This document shows, piece after piece, positions 43,898-52,623 of a DNA stretch of 64,000 bases (positions within the stretch are counted from its first letter, which is position 1; each line of letters opens with the position of its first letter). The stretch comes from Ralstonia pickettii. GTDB taxonomy: Bacteria; Pseudomonadota; Gammaproteobacteria; Burkholderiales; Burkholderiaceae. The DNA lies in assembly GCF_030582395.1 (NCBI RefSeq), contig NZ_CP104382.1:1240001-1304000 (forward strand), written 5' to 3'. The notes under the pieces are model-generated. The model was given only the letters and a program-made list of their open reading frames with translations, had not been told where the DNA came from and searched no databases. Made by a program: the position numbers and the translations under genes.

Positions 43898-44794
43898 TCA
43901 CTTCTCCTCAAAGTACGCGACGGTGTGGTCAATGAATGCCCTGACCCTGGCGGGCACCAACGTTCGGCTCATGTAAGCGAGGCGAACCTCCGCTGCGGTA
44001 TCCAGGATTTCATGTTCGCCAAGCAACCGGACGAGGCGCCCTTCGCGCAGATCGTCTTCAACCAGCGCCAACGGCAACAGCCCCATGCCGAGTCCGGCCA
44101 GCACGACTTCACGGTTGAATGCGGCGTTGTTCGAGGTGATTTCGTATTGCAATGGAACCACGAGAGGCGCTCCATCCGCGCGGAAGGTCACGATGGGCTT
44201 ATGCACCGAAGGCGGCACGGTCACGAAAACGTGGTCCGACAGGTCAATCGGGTGACGCGGGTGCACATGCGATTCCAAGTAGTCAGGTGCAGCCACGATG
44301 GCCAACGGCAAGCGCAGCAGCATACGAGGCACGGCCAGATCGGTTGCCAGCATGAAGGGCAATACCAGGCCGATGTCGTACCCCTCCGTTGCAAGATCGA
44401 CAACACCTTCCGCCAATGTCACCTCCACCATGAGGTTCGGGTGCATCCGCTTGAACGACGACACCAGCTCAGCCAGCCACGCAGATGTTGCTGTCGTATG
44501 GGCGACCAACCGCAGGACGCCGACAGGTAGATGACCCTGGCTGCGCGCATCCGATTCAAGGCAGTCCAGATCGTCGAGCACACGGCAGCAGCCGTCATAA
44601 AACCTGTGCGCCGCGTCCGTCAGCGAAAACTGCTTTGTGGATCGGTGAAAGAGGCGCGCGCCGAGACGCTCCTCCAGAGCTGTCATCGCCCGTGAAACGA
44701 CGGATGGCGATACACCAAGCATCTGCCCCGCCCGCCTGAAATTCCTGACCTCAACGATCGTACGGAAGAGCCGCAAGCTCTCGAAATGATCCAT
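43898..44794 (-). CDS. LysR-family transcriptional regulator
   Basis: 298 residues from the ATG at 44794 (AGG five bases upstream). N-terminal helix-turn-helix (about 3-62) with RAGQMLGVSPSVVSRAMTALEERLGARLFHRST split as RAGQMLGVSPSVVSRAM and LFHRST; effector domain about 90-295. It resembles the CrgA/DsdC-like betaproteobacterial LysR group in starting MDHFESLRLFRTIVEVRNF. The neighbour downstream is the broken permease (97 bases) and its upstream region carries operator copy 3, about 140 bases away. No obvious divergent target gene exists, which is unusual for LysR. Confidence 0.9.
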   Translation of the reverse strand: MDHFESLRLFRTIVEVRNFRRAGQMLGVSPSVVSRAMTALEERLGARLFHRSTKQFSLTDAAHRFYDGCCRVLDDLDCLESDARSQGHLPVGVLRLVAHTTATSAWLAELVSSFKRMHPNLMVEVTLAEGVVDLATEGYDIGLVLPFMLATDLAVPRMLLRLPLAIVAAPDYLESHVHPRHPIDLSDHVFVTVPPSVHKPIVTFRADGAPLVVPLQYEITSNNAAFNREVVLAGLGMGLLPLALVEDDLREGRLVRLLGEHEILDTAAEVRLAYMSRTLVPARVRAFIDHTVAYFEEK

Positions 44795-45159
44795 ATGCAC
44801 CTCGAACAAGGCTCGCCGGTCGGCGTACGTTGATGCGGCAGTTGCCTGAGACGTTGAGCGCACTGAACCGCCCGGCAGTCGCCTGCAGCCTGTTTAAGGC
44901 TCGTTCCGCCGCGAGTCTGCGTAATCTAGTCATAATTGATAACTTTGTCAACTATGATGATTTATGGACAGCGGGAAAAATTTCGCAGGGGAATAGTTTC
45001 GGGGCGCAAGCGCTTCCTCACGCGTCGACTGCGACGAAGCGTATGCAAGGAGAAGATTGATAACGCCGGGGCCGTTCGCTCGTGAGCCCGACCACGACCG
45101 CGGCGATTTAACGACGCCAGCTACACAGTGGCGCGTCGCTGTACGCCGACGGTGTGAGA
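44795..45159. other. 365-base gene-free region with operator copy 3
   Basis: Contains the palindrome at 44930-44957. On the + strand an AAGGAGAAG ribosome-site-like run (45049-45057) is followed by no start codon and no gene. The only open frames are short and motif-free. It looks like the promoter end of a lost gene, or simply the LysR control region. Confidence 0.45.
44930..44957. promoter_or_regulatory. TetR operator-like element, copy 3 (no obvious target)
   Basis: Half-sites TCATAATTGATAA and (complement) TCATAGTTGACAA, two bases apart, match at 11 of 13 positions: the most symmetrical of the three copies. It lies 136 bases upstream of the LysR start and points to no + strand gene. Confidence 0.7.
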
Positions 45160-45756
45160 TCAGCCGGCAAGATCGGCGGGTGTGTCGACATCGCGCAGAA
45201 TGCCCGCGTCATCGGACGCAATGCGGATGAGCTTGGCAGGGTCGACCAGTCGGCGCGCCCCCTCGTCACCGTCGAGCGATGTGAGGCCCGCGAAAAAGTC
45301 GGCGCCGAAGCCCATTGGGTGGCCCCGCTGCCCCGCGTGAAAAGGTGCAACGCAATGATGCGGATCGAGTGCGTTGGCGACTTGGGTGATGGTTTCGCAG
45401 GCAATCCACGGCATGTCGGCCAGGGCGATGATCCACCCGCCGGCTTGCGGGCGCGCAGCCACACCGGCAGCCAGACTGGCACCCATGCCGCGTGCGGCAT
45501 CGGCACAGCGGAGGACTTCGCAGCCTGCTTCGCCTAACAGTGCGGCCAATTGATCGACCTGCGCGCCATGCGTGGCAGCGGCAGGCACTACGGCTACCAC
45601 ATCGCCCAAGGCCTGCTTCAGGTGGCGGGCGGCCTGGACTGCCACGGGCGTGCCGTCGGGCAGCGGGGCAAGCAGCTTGTTGACCACGCCCGCTGCATCA
45701 AAGCGGCTGCCGCGGCCTGCAGCCAGCAACACACCAACAACAGGCCGCTGCGGCAT
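45160..45756 (-). CDS. mocA: MocA-type molybdenum cofactor cytidylyltransferase
   Basis: 198 residues. Nucleotidyltransferase of the MobA/MocA group: LLAAGRGSRFD (about 10-20), Lys in VVNKLLAPLPDG, ALADMPWI (metal-binding Asp, about 113) and GQRGHPMGFG. MocA joins CMP to molybdopterin, giving the dinucleotide cofactor that xanthine-dehydrogenase-family enzymes need. The genes upstream encode just such an enzyme pair (iorA/iorB), which favours MocA over the GMP-adding MobA. Its ATG overlaps the Ohr stop by one base (TGATG). Confidence 0.82.
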   Translation of the reverse strand: MPQRPVVGVLLAAGRGSRFDAAGVVNKLLAPLPDGTPVAVQAARHLKQALGDVVAVVPAAATHGAQVDQLAALLGEAGCEVLRCADAARGMGASLAAGVAARPQAGGWIIALADMPWIACETITQVANALDPHHCVAPFHAGQRGHPMGFGADFFAGLTSLDGDEGARRLVDPAKLIRIASDDAGILRDVDTPADLAG

Positions 45757-46190
45757 CAGACCACCTCGGTCTTGAGCGTGACTTCCACGTTGTTACGCGT
45801 GGCGTTCGAATACGGGCACACCTGGTGCGCCTGGGCCACCAGTTTCTCGGCATCGGCTTGCGACAGACCGCTGATCCGTGCGGTCAGGCCCACCTTCAGG
45901 CCGAAACCGCCCTCCTCGCGCGTACCGATACCCACGTCGCAGTGGATCTCGATGTTGCTCGGATTGAGCTTGAGCATGCTCTTCGCAACGAAGTCGCACG
46001 CCGAGCCGAAGCACGCTGCGTAGCCGGCGGCAAACAGGTCTTCGGGCGTAGTGGTGTTGGGCTTGCCGGGGCCGCCCATGGCCTTGGGCACCGACAGGTC
46101 GTGCGAGACCTGGCCGTCTTCGGTTTGCGTGTGGCCGTTGCGGCCGCCTGTGGCCTTGGCGTGGGCGGTGTACAGGATATTCAATGCCAT
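45756..46190 (-). CDS. ohr: Organic hydroperoxide resistance protein (Ohr/OsmC)
   Basis: 144 residues from the ATG at 46190, with GGAGG just upstream. Ohr is a cytosolic thiol peroxidase for organic hydroperoxides. The start LYTAHAKATGGRNG is typical of Ohr, as are the two active Cys in AACFGSACDF (about 62) and QVCPYSNATR (about 128). It lies between a molybdenum hydroxylase and the MocA gene, with a one-base overlap to the latter. No OhrR regulator is beside it. It may protect the hydroxylase, which makes peroxide. Confidence 0.9.
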   Translation of the reverse strand: MALNILYTAHAKATGGRNGHTQTEDGQVSHDLSVPKAMGGPGKPNTTTPEDLFAAGYAACFGSACDFVAKSMLKLNPSNIEIHCDVGIGTREEGGFGLKVGLTARISGLSQADAEKLVAQAHQVCPYSNATRNNVEVTLKTEVV

Positions 46191-46333
46191 GACATGCTCC
46201 TCCGGTGGGTGAACAACGCAATCGCGAACGCAAGAATCGGTCCGCAAATCTGGGAGATACGAGGCTGCAAGAACAAGAAAGCCGGCACACAGGACTGCAT
46301 GCCGGCTTCCATCTCATCACACGATGATGACAA

Positions 46334-48577
46334 CTAGACCGTATCGAACGGCAGCTTGCGCTGACGCTTGCCGGTCAGGGTGAACAACGCGTTGGCCACA
46401 GCCGGTGCAATCGGCGGCGTGCCGGGTTCGCCCAGGCCGGTCGGGTTGTCTTCCGATGGCACGAAGAACACGTTCACCGGCGGCGCGTCGGGCATGCGCA
46501 CGGGCGGGAAGTCGGTGAAGTTGCTGTTCTTGGTGGCGCCGTTTTCGATGTCGATGGCAAAGCCGGGTTGAATCATCGCCAGGCCGAACACGCAAGCGCC
46601 CTGGATCTGCGCTTCCGCTCCCATCGGATTGACCACGCGGTTCGCATGCACGCCAGCCGTGACGCGATGCACGCGCGGCTTGCCCTGATCGACGGAAACC
46701 TCAACCACATATGCCACCACCGATTCGAACGACGCATGCACCGCCACGCCCCAGGCCTGGCCCTTGGGCAGCTTGCGCTTGCCGTAGCCGGACTTGTCGA
46801 CGGCCAGTTGAAGCGCCGCACGATGGCGCTCGTGCTCCTTGCCGGTAAAGCGGGCCAGGCGGAAGGCCACGGGGTCTTGCTTGGCGGCATGCGCCACCTC
46901 GTCGACCATCGTTTCCATCACGTAAGCCGTATGCGTGTGGCCCACGGAACGCCACCACAGCACCGGCACGTTCACGTCCGGATGGTGCACCGTCAACTGC
47001 ATCGGGAAGCCGTAGTCGTTTTCGATCACGCCCTCGACCATGGTCTCGTCCACACCGTTCTTGACCATGAAGGCTTCAAACGGGGTGCCCTTGAGGATCG
47101 ACTGGCCGACGATCACGTGATCCCAGCCGACGACCTTGCCGCTGCTGTCCACGCCCACGTTGACGCGGTGCAGATGCATCGGGCGGTAGTAGCCGCCGCG
47201 GATGTCGTCTTCGCGGCTCCAGATCACCTTGACGGGGCCGTTGTGTCCGGCCGCCGCATAAGCCTTGGCCACATTGGCGGCTTCCACCACGTAGTCCGAC
47301 GTGACGATCGCGCGCCGGCCAAAACCGCCGCCCGCCATCATCGTGTTCAGCTCGATCTTCTCGGGCGATACGCCGAGCACCTTGGCGATGGCACCCTGGT
47401 CGATGGTCTGGAACTGCGAGCCGACCCACACCTTCGCACCCGTGGTCTTGCCGCCGTCCTTCTGCAGATCGATCGTGCAGTTCAGCGGCTCCATCGGCGC
47501 GTGCGCGAGGTACGGGAATTCGTAATCGGCCTGAATGCGCGTTGCGGCGGATTGGATTGCGCTCACGTCGCCAGCCTTGGCCACCGTTCCGGGCTGGCCG
47601 GCGAGCTTCTTGTACTCCTCCATCAGCGCCGGTGTGGACACCGTCGAGCCGGCGTCTTCCCACGTGACCTGCAACGCATCGCGGCCCTGCTTGGCTGGCC
47701 AGTACCCGTCGGCAATCACGGCCACACCCGTGCCGCCACGGTCGGTCGGGATCTGCAGCACATCGACCACGCCCTTCACCGCCTTGGCCGCCGCTGCGTC
47801 GTACTTGGCCACCTTGCCGCCAAAGCGTGGCGGGCGGGCCAGCACCGCCACCTTCATGTTGGGCAGGCGCGTGTCGAGGCCAAACTTGAGCGAGCTGTCG
47901 AGCTTCGCGCGCGCATCGAGGCGCGGCGTCGGCTTGCCGACAATGCGGAACTGCGACGGATTCTTCAGCGTGACCTGCGCCGGCACCGGCAGCGCCATCG
48001 CCGCCTGGGCCAGTTCTCCATACGTGGCGCGGTGGCTGCCCGACGTGACCACGCCATTGGTGGTGCGGCATGTCGACGGATCAACCTTCCATCGTTCGGC
48101 TGCCGCAGCGATCAACATCGCCCGGGCACGCGCGCCCAGCTCGCGGTATTGCTGGAACGAGTGGTTCAGCGCGGTCGAACCGCCCGTCATCTGGATGCCG
48201 AAGCCGGGGTCTTTGTACGGGTCGCCCGCGGGCGCCAACATGCCGCGCACGTTGCGCCAGTCCACGTCGAGTTCTTCGGCCAGCGCCATCGGCAATGCCG
48301 TGTGCACGCCCTGACCGAATTCGAGCCGGTTGACCGCCACGGTGACCGTGTTGTCCGGGGCAATGATGATGAACGCCTGCGGCGGCGAAGGCGGCTTGGC
48401 CTTGGCGTCCTGCGCGCCGGCCAGCATCGGCGCCACACCCAGCGCCAGACCGCCGCCGGCCAGCGTCGTGAGCTTCAGAAAGCTGCGGCGATCGAGCGTT
48501 GCCGGCCCGGCATCCGCAGACGCCGCCTGATGTTGCGCGCCGCCACCGGCCAGCGCTTCAAGATTTCGAATACGCAT
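46334..48577 (-). CDS. iorB: Molybdopterin-binding aldehyde/isoquinoline oxidoreductase large subunit (IorB type)
   Basis: 747 residues from the ATG at 48577; 64 further in-frame codons upstream are the antisense-like tail of the small-subunit region. A twin-arginine signal is visible (DRRSFLKLTTLAGGG, about 29), so the enzyme is exported folded. Two molybdopterin-binding modules follow. GGGFGRR (about 410) and PVLWWRSVGHTHTAY (about 530) are the cofactor-contact motifs of single-gene IorB-like subunits. The pair with IorA should oxidise an aldehyde or N-heterocycle, passing electrons to a periplasmic acceptor. No cytochrome c partner is in the cluster, which is less common. Confidence 0.9.
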   Translation of the reverse strand: MRIRNLEALAGGGAQHQAASADAGPATLDRRSFLKLTTLAGGGLALGVAPMLAGAQDAKAKPPSPPQAFIIIAPDNTVTVAVNRLEFGQGVHTALPMALAEELDVDWRNVRGMLAPAGDPYKDPGFGIQMTGGSTALNHSFQQYRELGARARAMLIAAAAERWKVDPSTCRTTNGVVTSGSHRATYGELAQAAMALPVPAQVTLKNPSQFRIVGKPTPRLDARAKLDSSLKFGLDTRLPNMKVAVLARPPRFGGKVAKYDAAAAKAVKGVVDVLQIPTDRGGTGVAVIADGYWPAKQGRDALQVTWEDAGSTVSTPALMEEYKKLAGQPGTVAKAGDVSAIQSAATRIQADYEFPYLAHAPMEPLNCTIDLQKDGGKTTGAKVWVGSQFQTIDQGAIAKVLGVSPEKIELNTMMAGGGFGRRAIVTSDYVVEAANVAKAYAAAGHNGPVKVIWSREDDIRGGYYRPMHLHRVNVGVDSSGKVVGWDHVIVGQSILKGTPFEAFMVKNGVDETMVEGVIENDYGFPMQLTVHHPDVNVPVLWWRSVGHTHTAYVMETMVDEVAHAAKQDPVAFRLARFTGKEHERHRAALQLAVDKSGYGKRKLPKGQAWGVAVHASFESVVAYVVEVSVDQGKPRVHRVTAGVHANRVVNPMGAEAQIQGACVFGLAMIQPGFAIDIENGATKNSNFTDFPPVRMPDAPPVNVFFVPSEDNPTGLGEPGTPPIAPAVANALFTLTGKRQRKLPFDTV

Positions 48578-48597
48578 CGTGAATTCTCCGGTGGGGC

Positions 48598-49056
48598 TCA
48601 GGCCAGCGATTTCGCCGCGTCGTGAATGGCCGCGCGAATGCGCTGGTACGTCGCACAGCGGCACAGGTTGCCGGCCATCGCGCTGTCGATATCGGCGTCG
48701 GTCGGCTTCTTCTTGGTGCGCAGCAAACCCACCGCGCTCATCATCTGGCCGCTCTGGCAGTAGCCGCATTGCGCCACGTCGTGCTTGACCCAGGCGTCAA
48801 GCACGGCCTTGCCGACCTTGTCATCGGCGATGTGTTCGGACGTGGTGATCTGCTGGCCGGCCACCGCAGAAATCGGCAGCACGCAGCTGCGCGTCGGCTG
48901 GCCGTTCAGATGCACGGTGCAGGCGCCGCACGACGCGACACCGCAACCGAATTTCGTGCCAGTCAGACCGAGGTTGTCGCGCAACGCCCAGAGCAGCGGC
49001 GTCGACGGATCAGCATCAACTTCCACCGGTTTACCGTTGATGTTCAACGTGACCAT
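48598..49056 (-). CDS. iorA: (2Fe-2S) small subunit of the molybdenum hydroxylase (IorA type)
   Basis: 152 residues. Plant-ferredoxin-like domain with CGVASCGACTVHLNG (about 38-52) and a second C in PTRSC, then the helical [2Fe-2S] domain with CGYCQSGQMM and NLCRCATYQRIR. This is the electron-transfer subunit of xanthine-dehydrogenase-family enzymes. It lies 20 bases upstream of iorB. The small subunit has no signal peptide of its own and would travel with the Tat-directed large subunit. Confidence 0.94.
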   Translation of the reverse strand: MVTLNINGKPVEVDADPSTPLLWALRDNLGLTGTKFGCGVASCGACTVHLNGQPTRSCVLPISAVAGQQITTSEHIADDKVGKAVLDAWVKHDVAQCGYCQSGQMMSAVGLLRTKKKPTDADIDSAMAGNLCRCATYQRIRAAIHDAAKSLA

Positions 49057-49274
49057 TGTGGGATTCTCCTTGTGGGGCGTGAGGGAGTCTTGCCGTTATA
49101 AACCCCTTGATATAGCGGGCTGGCGGCATGGACGGGGTGTATTAAAGCAGGTTCGGATGGGTTCTGCTGGCGCCCACATCACATGGCTTCTGGCGGGCTG
49201 CACACGTTTTCGTCGGCTCTCGGATCCGGTGTTTCGTCTATCCCAAAAAACCGTCCGGAATCCGCCCACGCAGC

Positions 49275-49304
49275 TTGACAACACCCCGGCGCCGCCATCA
49301 CTAT
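49275..49304 (+). promoter_or_regulatory. Sigma-70 promoter of the leuA leader
   Basis: A perfect TTGACA at 49275-49280, an 18-base spacer and CACTAT at 49299-49304. Transcription would start about seven bases later, at or next to the ATG of the leader peptide (49311). Between iorA (49056) and this promoter I see nothing but non-coding sequence. Confidence 0.65.
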
Positions 49305-49310
49305 CGCCAG

Positions 49311-49403
49311 ATGCATTCTCAGCAGACCAACCTCCGTACCGCTCCTGCCCGCACCCTCTCGTGCGTGCGCGGTCTGCTATCCGCTTCTCTACTACGCGTG
49401 TAA
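49311..49403 (+). CDS. leuA leader peptide (leucine attenuator)
   Basis: A 30-codon open frame ending GLLSASLLRV-stop. It holds six leucines; the two pairs near the end are read by CTG-CTA and CTA-CTA. CTA is otherwise hardly used in this GC-rich genome, so slow translation at low leucyl-tRNA is expected. A stem-loop (49392-49411) overlaps the last leucine codons and the stop. This is the layout of a transcription attenuator for leuA, 281 bases downstream. No ribosome site precedes the ATG, and the promoter position implies a leaderless message. Confidence 0.75.
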   Translation: MHSQQTNLRTAPARTLSCVRGLLSASLLRV

Positions 49404-49496
49404 GCGCGTAGACCTCTCTTTCCCCCTCGTTCCGGTGTTTGACCGGTCCGTGCCCTAAACGGCGACGGGCCTTGTGTGTGGCGCAATCCGTGCGCC
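49392..49496 (+). promoter_or_regulatory. leuA leader stem-loops (attenuator region)
   Basis: Three perfect short hairpins in order: CTACGCG/CGCGTAG (49392-49411), which includes the last leucine codons; CCGGT/ACCGG (49432-49446); GGCGCA/TGCGCC (49480-49496). A CT-rich run follows the first. I cannot point to a clear U-tract terminator, so which hairpin stops transcription is open. Confidence 0.55.
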
Positions 49497-49684
49497 GAAT
49501 CGTTGGAGCCTCTCATGCCTGCCTCGATCCTGTTTTCGCTACGACTACCGACCGGTTGCCAGACCACGCGCCCGTGGCTGTCTGGCCGCCACATCCCGAC
49601 CCCGATTCCGGCCACCCCGGACGCCGCCCGCGCGGCCGTCCCCGTTGTACGAAACCGATCTCGATCTCGCAGGACGCACTCACC

Positions 49685-51397
49685 ATGTTGAAGAACCCCG
49701 CCACCAAATACCGCCCCTTCCCCGCCATCGCCCTCACCGATCGCACCTGGCCCAACAAGACCATCACCCGTGCTCCGATCTGGATGAGCACGGACCTGCG
49801 TGATGGCAACCAGGCCCTGTTCGAGCCGATGAACGCCGAGCGCAAGATGCGCATGTTCAAGATGCTCGTGCAGATCGGCTTCAAGGAAATCGAAGCCGCT
49901 TTCCCCGCCGCCTCCCAAACCGATTTTGATTTTGTGCGCGAGCTGATCGAGGGCGGACACATCCCCGACGGGGTGGCTATCGAAGTGCTCACGCAGGCGC
50001 GCGAAGACCTCATCCGCCGCACGATGGAATCCCTGCGGGGCGCCAAACGCGCCATCATCCACGTCTACAACGCAACGGCGCCGGTGTTCCGCCGCACGGT
50101 GTTCAACACCGACCGCGAAGGCGTCAAGCGCATTGCGGTGCAAAGCGCCAAGCTGATCCGCGAGATTGCGGAAACGATGCCCGAGACGCAGTGGACGTAT
50201 CAGTACAGCCCGGAAGTCTTCAGCGGCACCGAACTGGACTTCGCGCTGGAGGTGTGCAACGCGGTGACCGAAGTCTGGGAGCCGACGCCCGAACACAAGA
50301 TCATCTTCAATCTGCCTGCCACGGTGGAGATGGCCACGCCAAACATCTATGCCGACCAGATCGAATGGATGCACCGCAACCTGGCGCGCCGCGATTCGAT
50401 CATCCTCTCGGTGCACCCGCACAACGACCGCGGCACGGCCGTGGCAGCCGCTGAGCTGGCCGTGATGGCCGGCGCCGATCGCGTGGAAGGTTGCCTGTTC
50501 GGCAATGGCGAGCGCACCGGCAACGTGGACCTCGTCACGCTTGCGTTGAACCTGTACTCGCAGGGCGTGGATCCGGAGCTGGATTTCTCGCACATCAATG
50601 ACGTGGCACGGACCTGCGAAGACTGCACGCAACTGCCGGTGCATCCGCGCCATCCGTACGTCGGCGATCTGGTGTTCACGGCATTCTCGGGCTCGCACCA
50701 GGATGCGATCAAGAAAGGCTTTGCGGTGCAGAAGCCCGATGCGCTGTGGGAAATGCCCTACCTGCCGATCGACCCGGCCGACGTGGGCCGCACGTATGAC
50801 TCGATCATTCGCGTGAACAGCCAGTCGGGCAAGGGCGGCATCGCCTATCTGCTGGAATCCGGCTATGGCGTGGCCATGCCGCGCCGCCTGCAGGTGGAAT
50901 TCAGCAGCACCGTGCAACAGCTGACCGACCAGAGCGGCCGCGAAGCCACCGGTGCCGACATCTGGGCGTTGTTCCAGCAGACCTATCTGCGCGGCGATGG
51001 CGCGATCGGCTACGTATCGCACCGCCTGACCGAGCGCGATGACGGCAGCCAGCATATTCGCCTGGTGGTCAATATCGCCGACCGCGAGCACATCTGCGAA
51101 GGCTCCGGCAACGGGCCGCTCGATGCGCTGGTGCATGCGCTGTCGCACGTACTCGCAGCGCCCGTGTCGGTCCATCACTACGAGGAACGCGCACTCGGCC
51201 AGGGTGCCAATGCCGATGCCATCGCGTTTGCAGAAATGGCCGCGCCGGGCGTGGCGGGCAGCGTCTTCGGCGTGGGCGTGGATGCCAACCTGACAACGGC
51301 GTCGATTCGCGCCGTGGTGGGCGGCGTCAATCGTTTGATCGCACGCGCCGGTAACGGCTTGCTGCGCAGCGGCAAGAGCGCGGCAGAAGCGGTGTAA
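49685..51397 (+). CDS. leuA: 2-isopropylmalate synthase
   Basis: 570 residues from the ATG at 49685. First committed step of leucine synthesis: condenses acetyl-CoA with 2-oxoisovalerate. HMGL-like TIM barrel with the catalytic [11 protein letters not shown] (about 36-46), then [16 protein letters not shown] with metal-binding His residues (about 240), and a C-terminal LeuA regulatory domain (about 430-565) for leucine feedback, with [19 protein letters not shown]. The length and start ([19 protein letters not shown]) fit the long form found in actinobacteria and many proteobacteria. It stands alone, not with leuBCD, and is preceded by a leucine-rich leader peptide. Confidence 0.96.
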   Translation: MLKNPATKYRPFPAIALTDRTWPNKTITRAPIWMSTDLRDGNQALFEPMNAERKMRMFKMLVQIGFKEIEAAFPAASQTDFDFVRELIEGGHIPDGVAIEVLTQAREDLIRRTMESLRGAKRAIIHVYNATAPVFRRTVFNTDREGVKRIAVQSAKLIREIAETMPETQWTYQYSPEVFSGTELDFALEVCNAVTEVWEPTPEHKIIFNLPATVEMATPNIYADQIEWMHRNLARRDSIILSVHPHNDRGTAVAAAELAVMAGADRVEGCLFGNGERTGNVDLVTLALNLYSQGVDPELDFSHINDVARTCEDCTQLPVHPRHPYVGDLVFTAFSGSHQDAIKKGFAVQKPDALWEMPYLPIDPADVGRTYDSIIRVNSQSGKGGIAYLLESGYGVAMPRRLQVEFSSTVQQLTDQSGREATGADIWALFQQTYLRGDGAIGYVSHRLTERDDGSQHIRLVVNIADREHICEGSGNGPLDALVHALSHVLAAPVSVHHYEERALGQGANADAIAFAEMAAPGVAGSVFGVGVDANLTTASIRAVVGGVNRLIARAGNGLLRSGKSAAEAV

Positions 51398-51524
51398 CGC
51401 ACAAGTCGGGCTCACACAGTGGAGCGCGAGTTGCTAAATTGAAGAGATGAGGCTCGGGCCGCGCCCGGGCTCATCCCTTCACAAGCGCGCCAGCGTGCAC
51501 ATCCACTGCCACAGGAGAACCGAC

Positions 51525-51911
51525 ATGACCACTCGTCCGACCGCGAAAGAGAATGCCAAGCGTTTTGCCAGTGTGATCCAGGCGCTGCAGGCATGCGAGG
51601 CCGCTTGCACTCACTGCGCGACGGAATTCGGCAAGAACGGCCACGCCGAAGCCATGGCGCGCTGCATCGGTGTGTGCACGGATTGCGCCGAATATTGCGC
51701 CCTCACGCGCAAATTCCTGGAGCGCAACAGCGAATTTGCAGAACTGCTTCTGGAAGACTGCGCCGAGATCTGTTCCCAATGCGCGGAAGAATGCGATCAT
51801 CACGGCCAAGGCCACTGCAGCGCCTGTGCAACGGCCTGCCGCGCCTGCTTGGACGCCTGCCTGAAAGTCGCCGGCGTCGAAGCCATCACCGCCGAGCCGA
51901 CTGTCTTCTGA
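51525..51911 (+). CDS. Cys-rich four-helix-bundle copper-binding protein
   Basis: 128 residues from the ATG at 51525 (AGGAG upstream). It contains 16 Cys, in patterns such as ACEAACTHC, CIGVCTDCAEYC, DCAEICSQCAEEC and CSACATACRACLDAC, spaced so as to line the inside of four helices. This is the DUF326/Csp-like family: copper storage proteins that bind many Cu(I) ions. No signal peptide is seen, so it is cytosolic. A MerR gene starts 19 bases later on the same strand, which suggests joint expression. Confidence 0.88.
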   Translation: MTTRPTAKENAKRFASVIQALQACEAACTHCATEFGKNGHAEAMARCIGVCTDCAEYCALTRKFLERNSEFAELLLEDCAEICSQCAEECDHHGQGHCSACATACRACLDACLKVAGVEAITAEPTVF

Positions 51912-51930
51912 TTCTTTTTTTTCAACGCGT

Positions 51931-52407
51931 ATGAAAATTGGCGAACTCGCCCAGCGCACGGGCATCAGCATTGAGACCATCCGCTTCTATGAAGCGCAGG
52001 GCCTGCTGCCCCCGGCTGCGCGCGCCGCCAATAACTATCGCGTCTACACCCCGGAGCATGTCGAGCAGTTGGCCTTCATTGCGAAGTGCCGGTCGCTCGA
52101 CATGGCGCACACCGAAATCCGCCGTCTGCTCGAACTGCAGGCCAACCCGCAGGCCTCGTGCGAAGAGATCAACAACCTGCTGGACGAGCACCTGCGCCAC
52201 GTTGAAGCGCGTATCGCAGAGCTGACCGATCTCAAGGGCCAGATCGAGGCGATTGGGCAACGCTGCACGACGGCAGCGTCCGTGGCTGAGTGCGGCGTGC
52301 TGCAGTCGTTGCACGAAGAGCCCGTAGCCGCCCATCCGCAAGGCCACAGACACGAACATGGCGAGGGCGAACACGCGCACCGGCATATTCGCGGCGTGCA
52401 TCGCTGA
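51931..52407 (+). CDS. MerR-family metal regulator (CadR/PbrR-like)
   Basis: 158 residues. N-terminal winged helix (MKIGELAQRTGISIETIRFYE), coiled coil, and the three Cys of cadmium/lead sensors: KCRSLDM (Cys about 54), QRCTTAASVAECG (two near 110-121). A further Cys is in ASCEEIN. After residue 130 comes an unusual His-rich tail (HPQGHRHEHGEGEHAHRHI, seven or more His) not found in ordinary PbrR or CadR. It likely activates the cadA promoter at 55018-55048, whose operator is of the PbrR/ZntR type. The target is 2.6 kb away rather than adjacent and divergent, and the two genes converge. Confidence 0.9.
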   Translation: MKIGELAQRTGISIETIRFYEAQGLLPPAARAANNYRVYTPEHVEQLAFIAKCRSLDMAHTEIRRLLELQANPQASCEEINNLLDEHLRHVEARIAELTDLKGQIEAIGQRCTTAASVAECGVLQSLHEEPVAAHPQGHRHEHGEGEHAHRHIRGVHR

Positions 52408-52623
52408 GCGACGTGCGGATTGTGGACGCTACGCCGGTGGTCGAGTCCGACGACATCAAGGTGGACTCGGCCTCCACGCTGGTACCAGCCTAGCGCAATA
52501 GGAAACGCCACCCCGGCGTGATCGCGTGGGAGCGGACGATTCTGGCCGGCGAAAGCAGGCGCTACTCGCCTGACGACCCCATCGTCTAACCGGGCTGATC
52601 GAGTGACCTTGCGCGTCGGCACT

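Noticed and set aside
43651..43932. Stand-alone short membrane protein next to LysR
   Set aside because: Its hydrophobic end (LGALIAYMLQPG) is the N-terminus of the AI-2E permease cut off by the one-base frameshift, so it is treated as part of that gene.
44830..45060. 76-codon + strand frame crossing operator copy 3
   Set aside because: It would be read through the operator palindrome and has no motif or ribosome site.
46568..48625. A 685-codon + strand open frame opposite iorB
   Set aside because: Antisense artefact of GC-rich third positions; iorB on the other strand is fully supported by motifs.
49515..49691. A 58-codon frame with GGAG site between the leu leader and leuA
   Set aside because: Arg/Pro-rich without leucine runs; overlaps the leuA start. 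It might be translated but nothing supports a product. The leader at 49311 fits attenuation much better.
52408..52623. Possible coding remnant between the merR and cadA genes
   Set aside because: A short open stretch exists on the + strand up to 52493, but it is an extension of an out-of-frame reading of merR; no protein family is evident.
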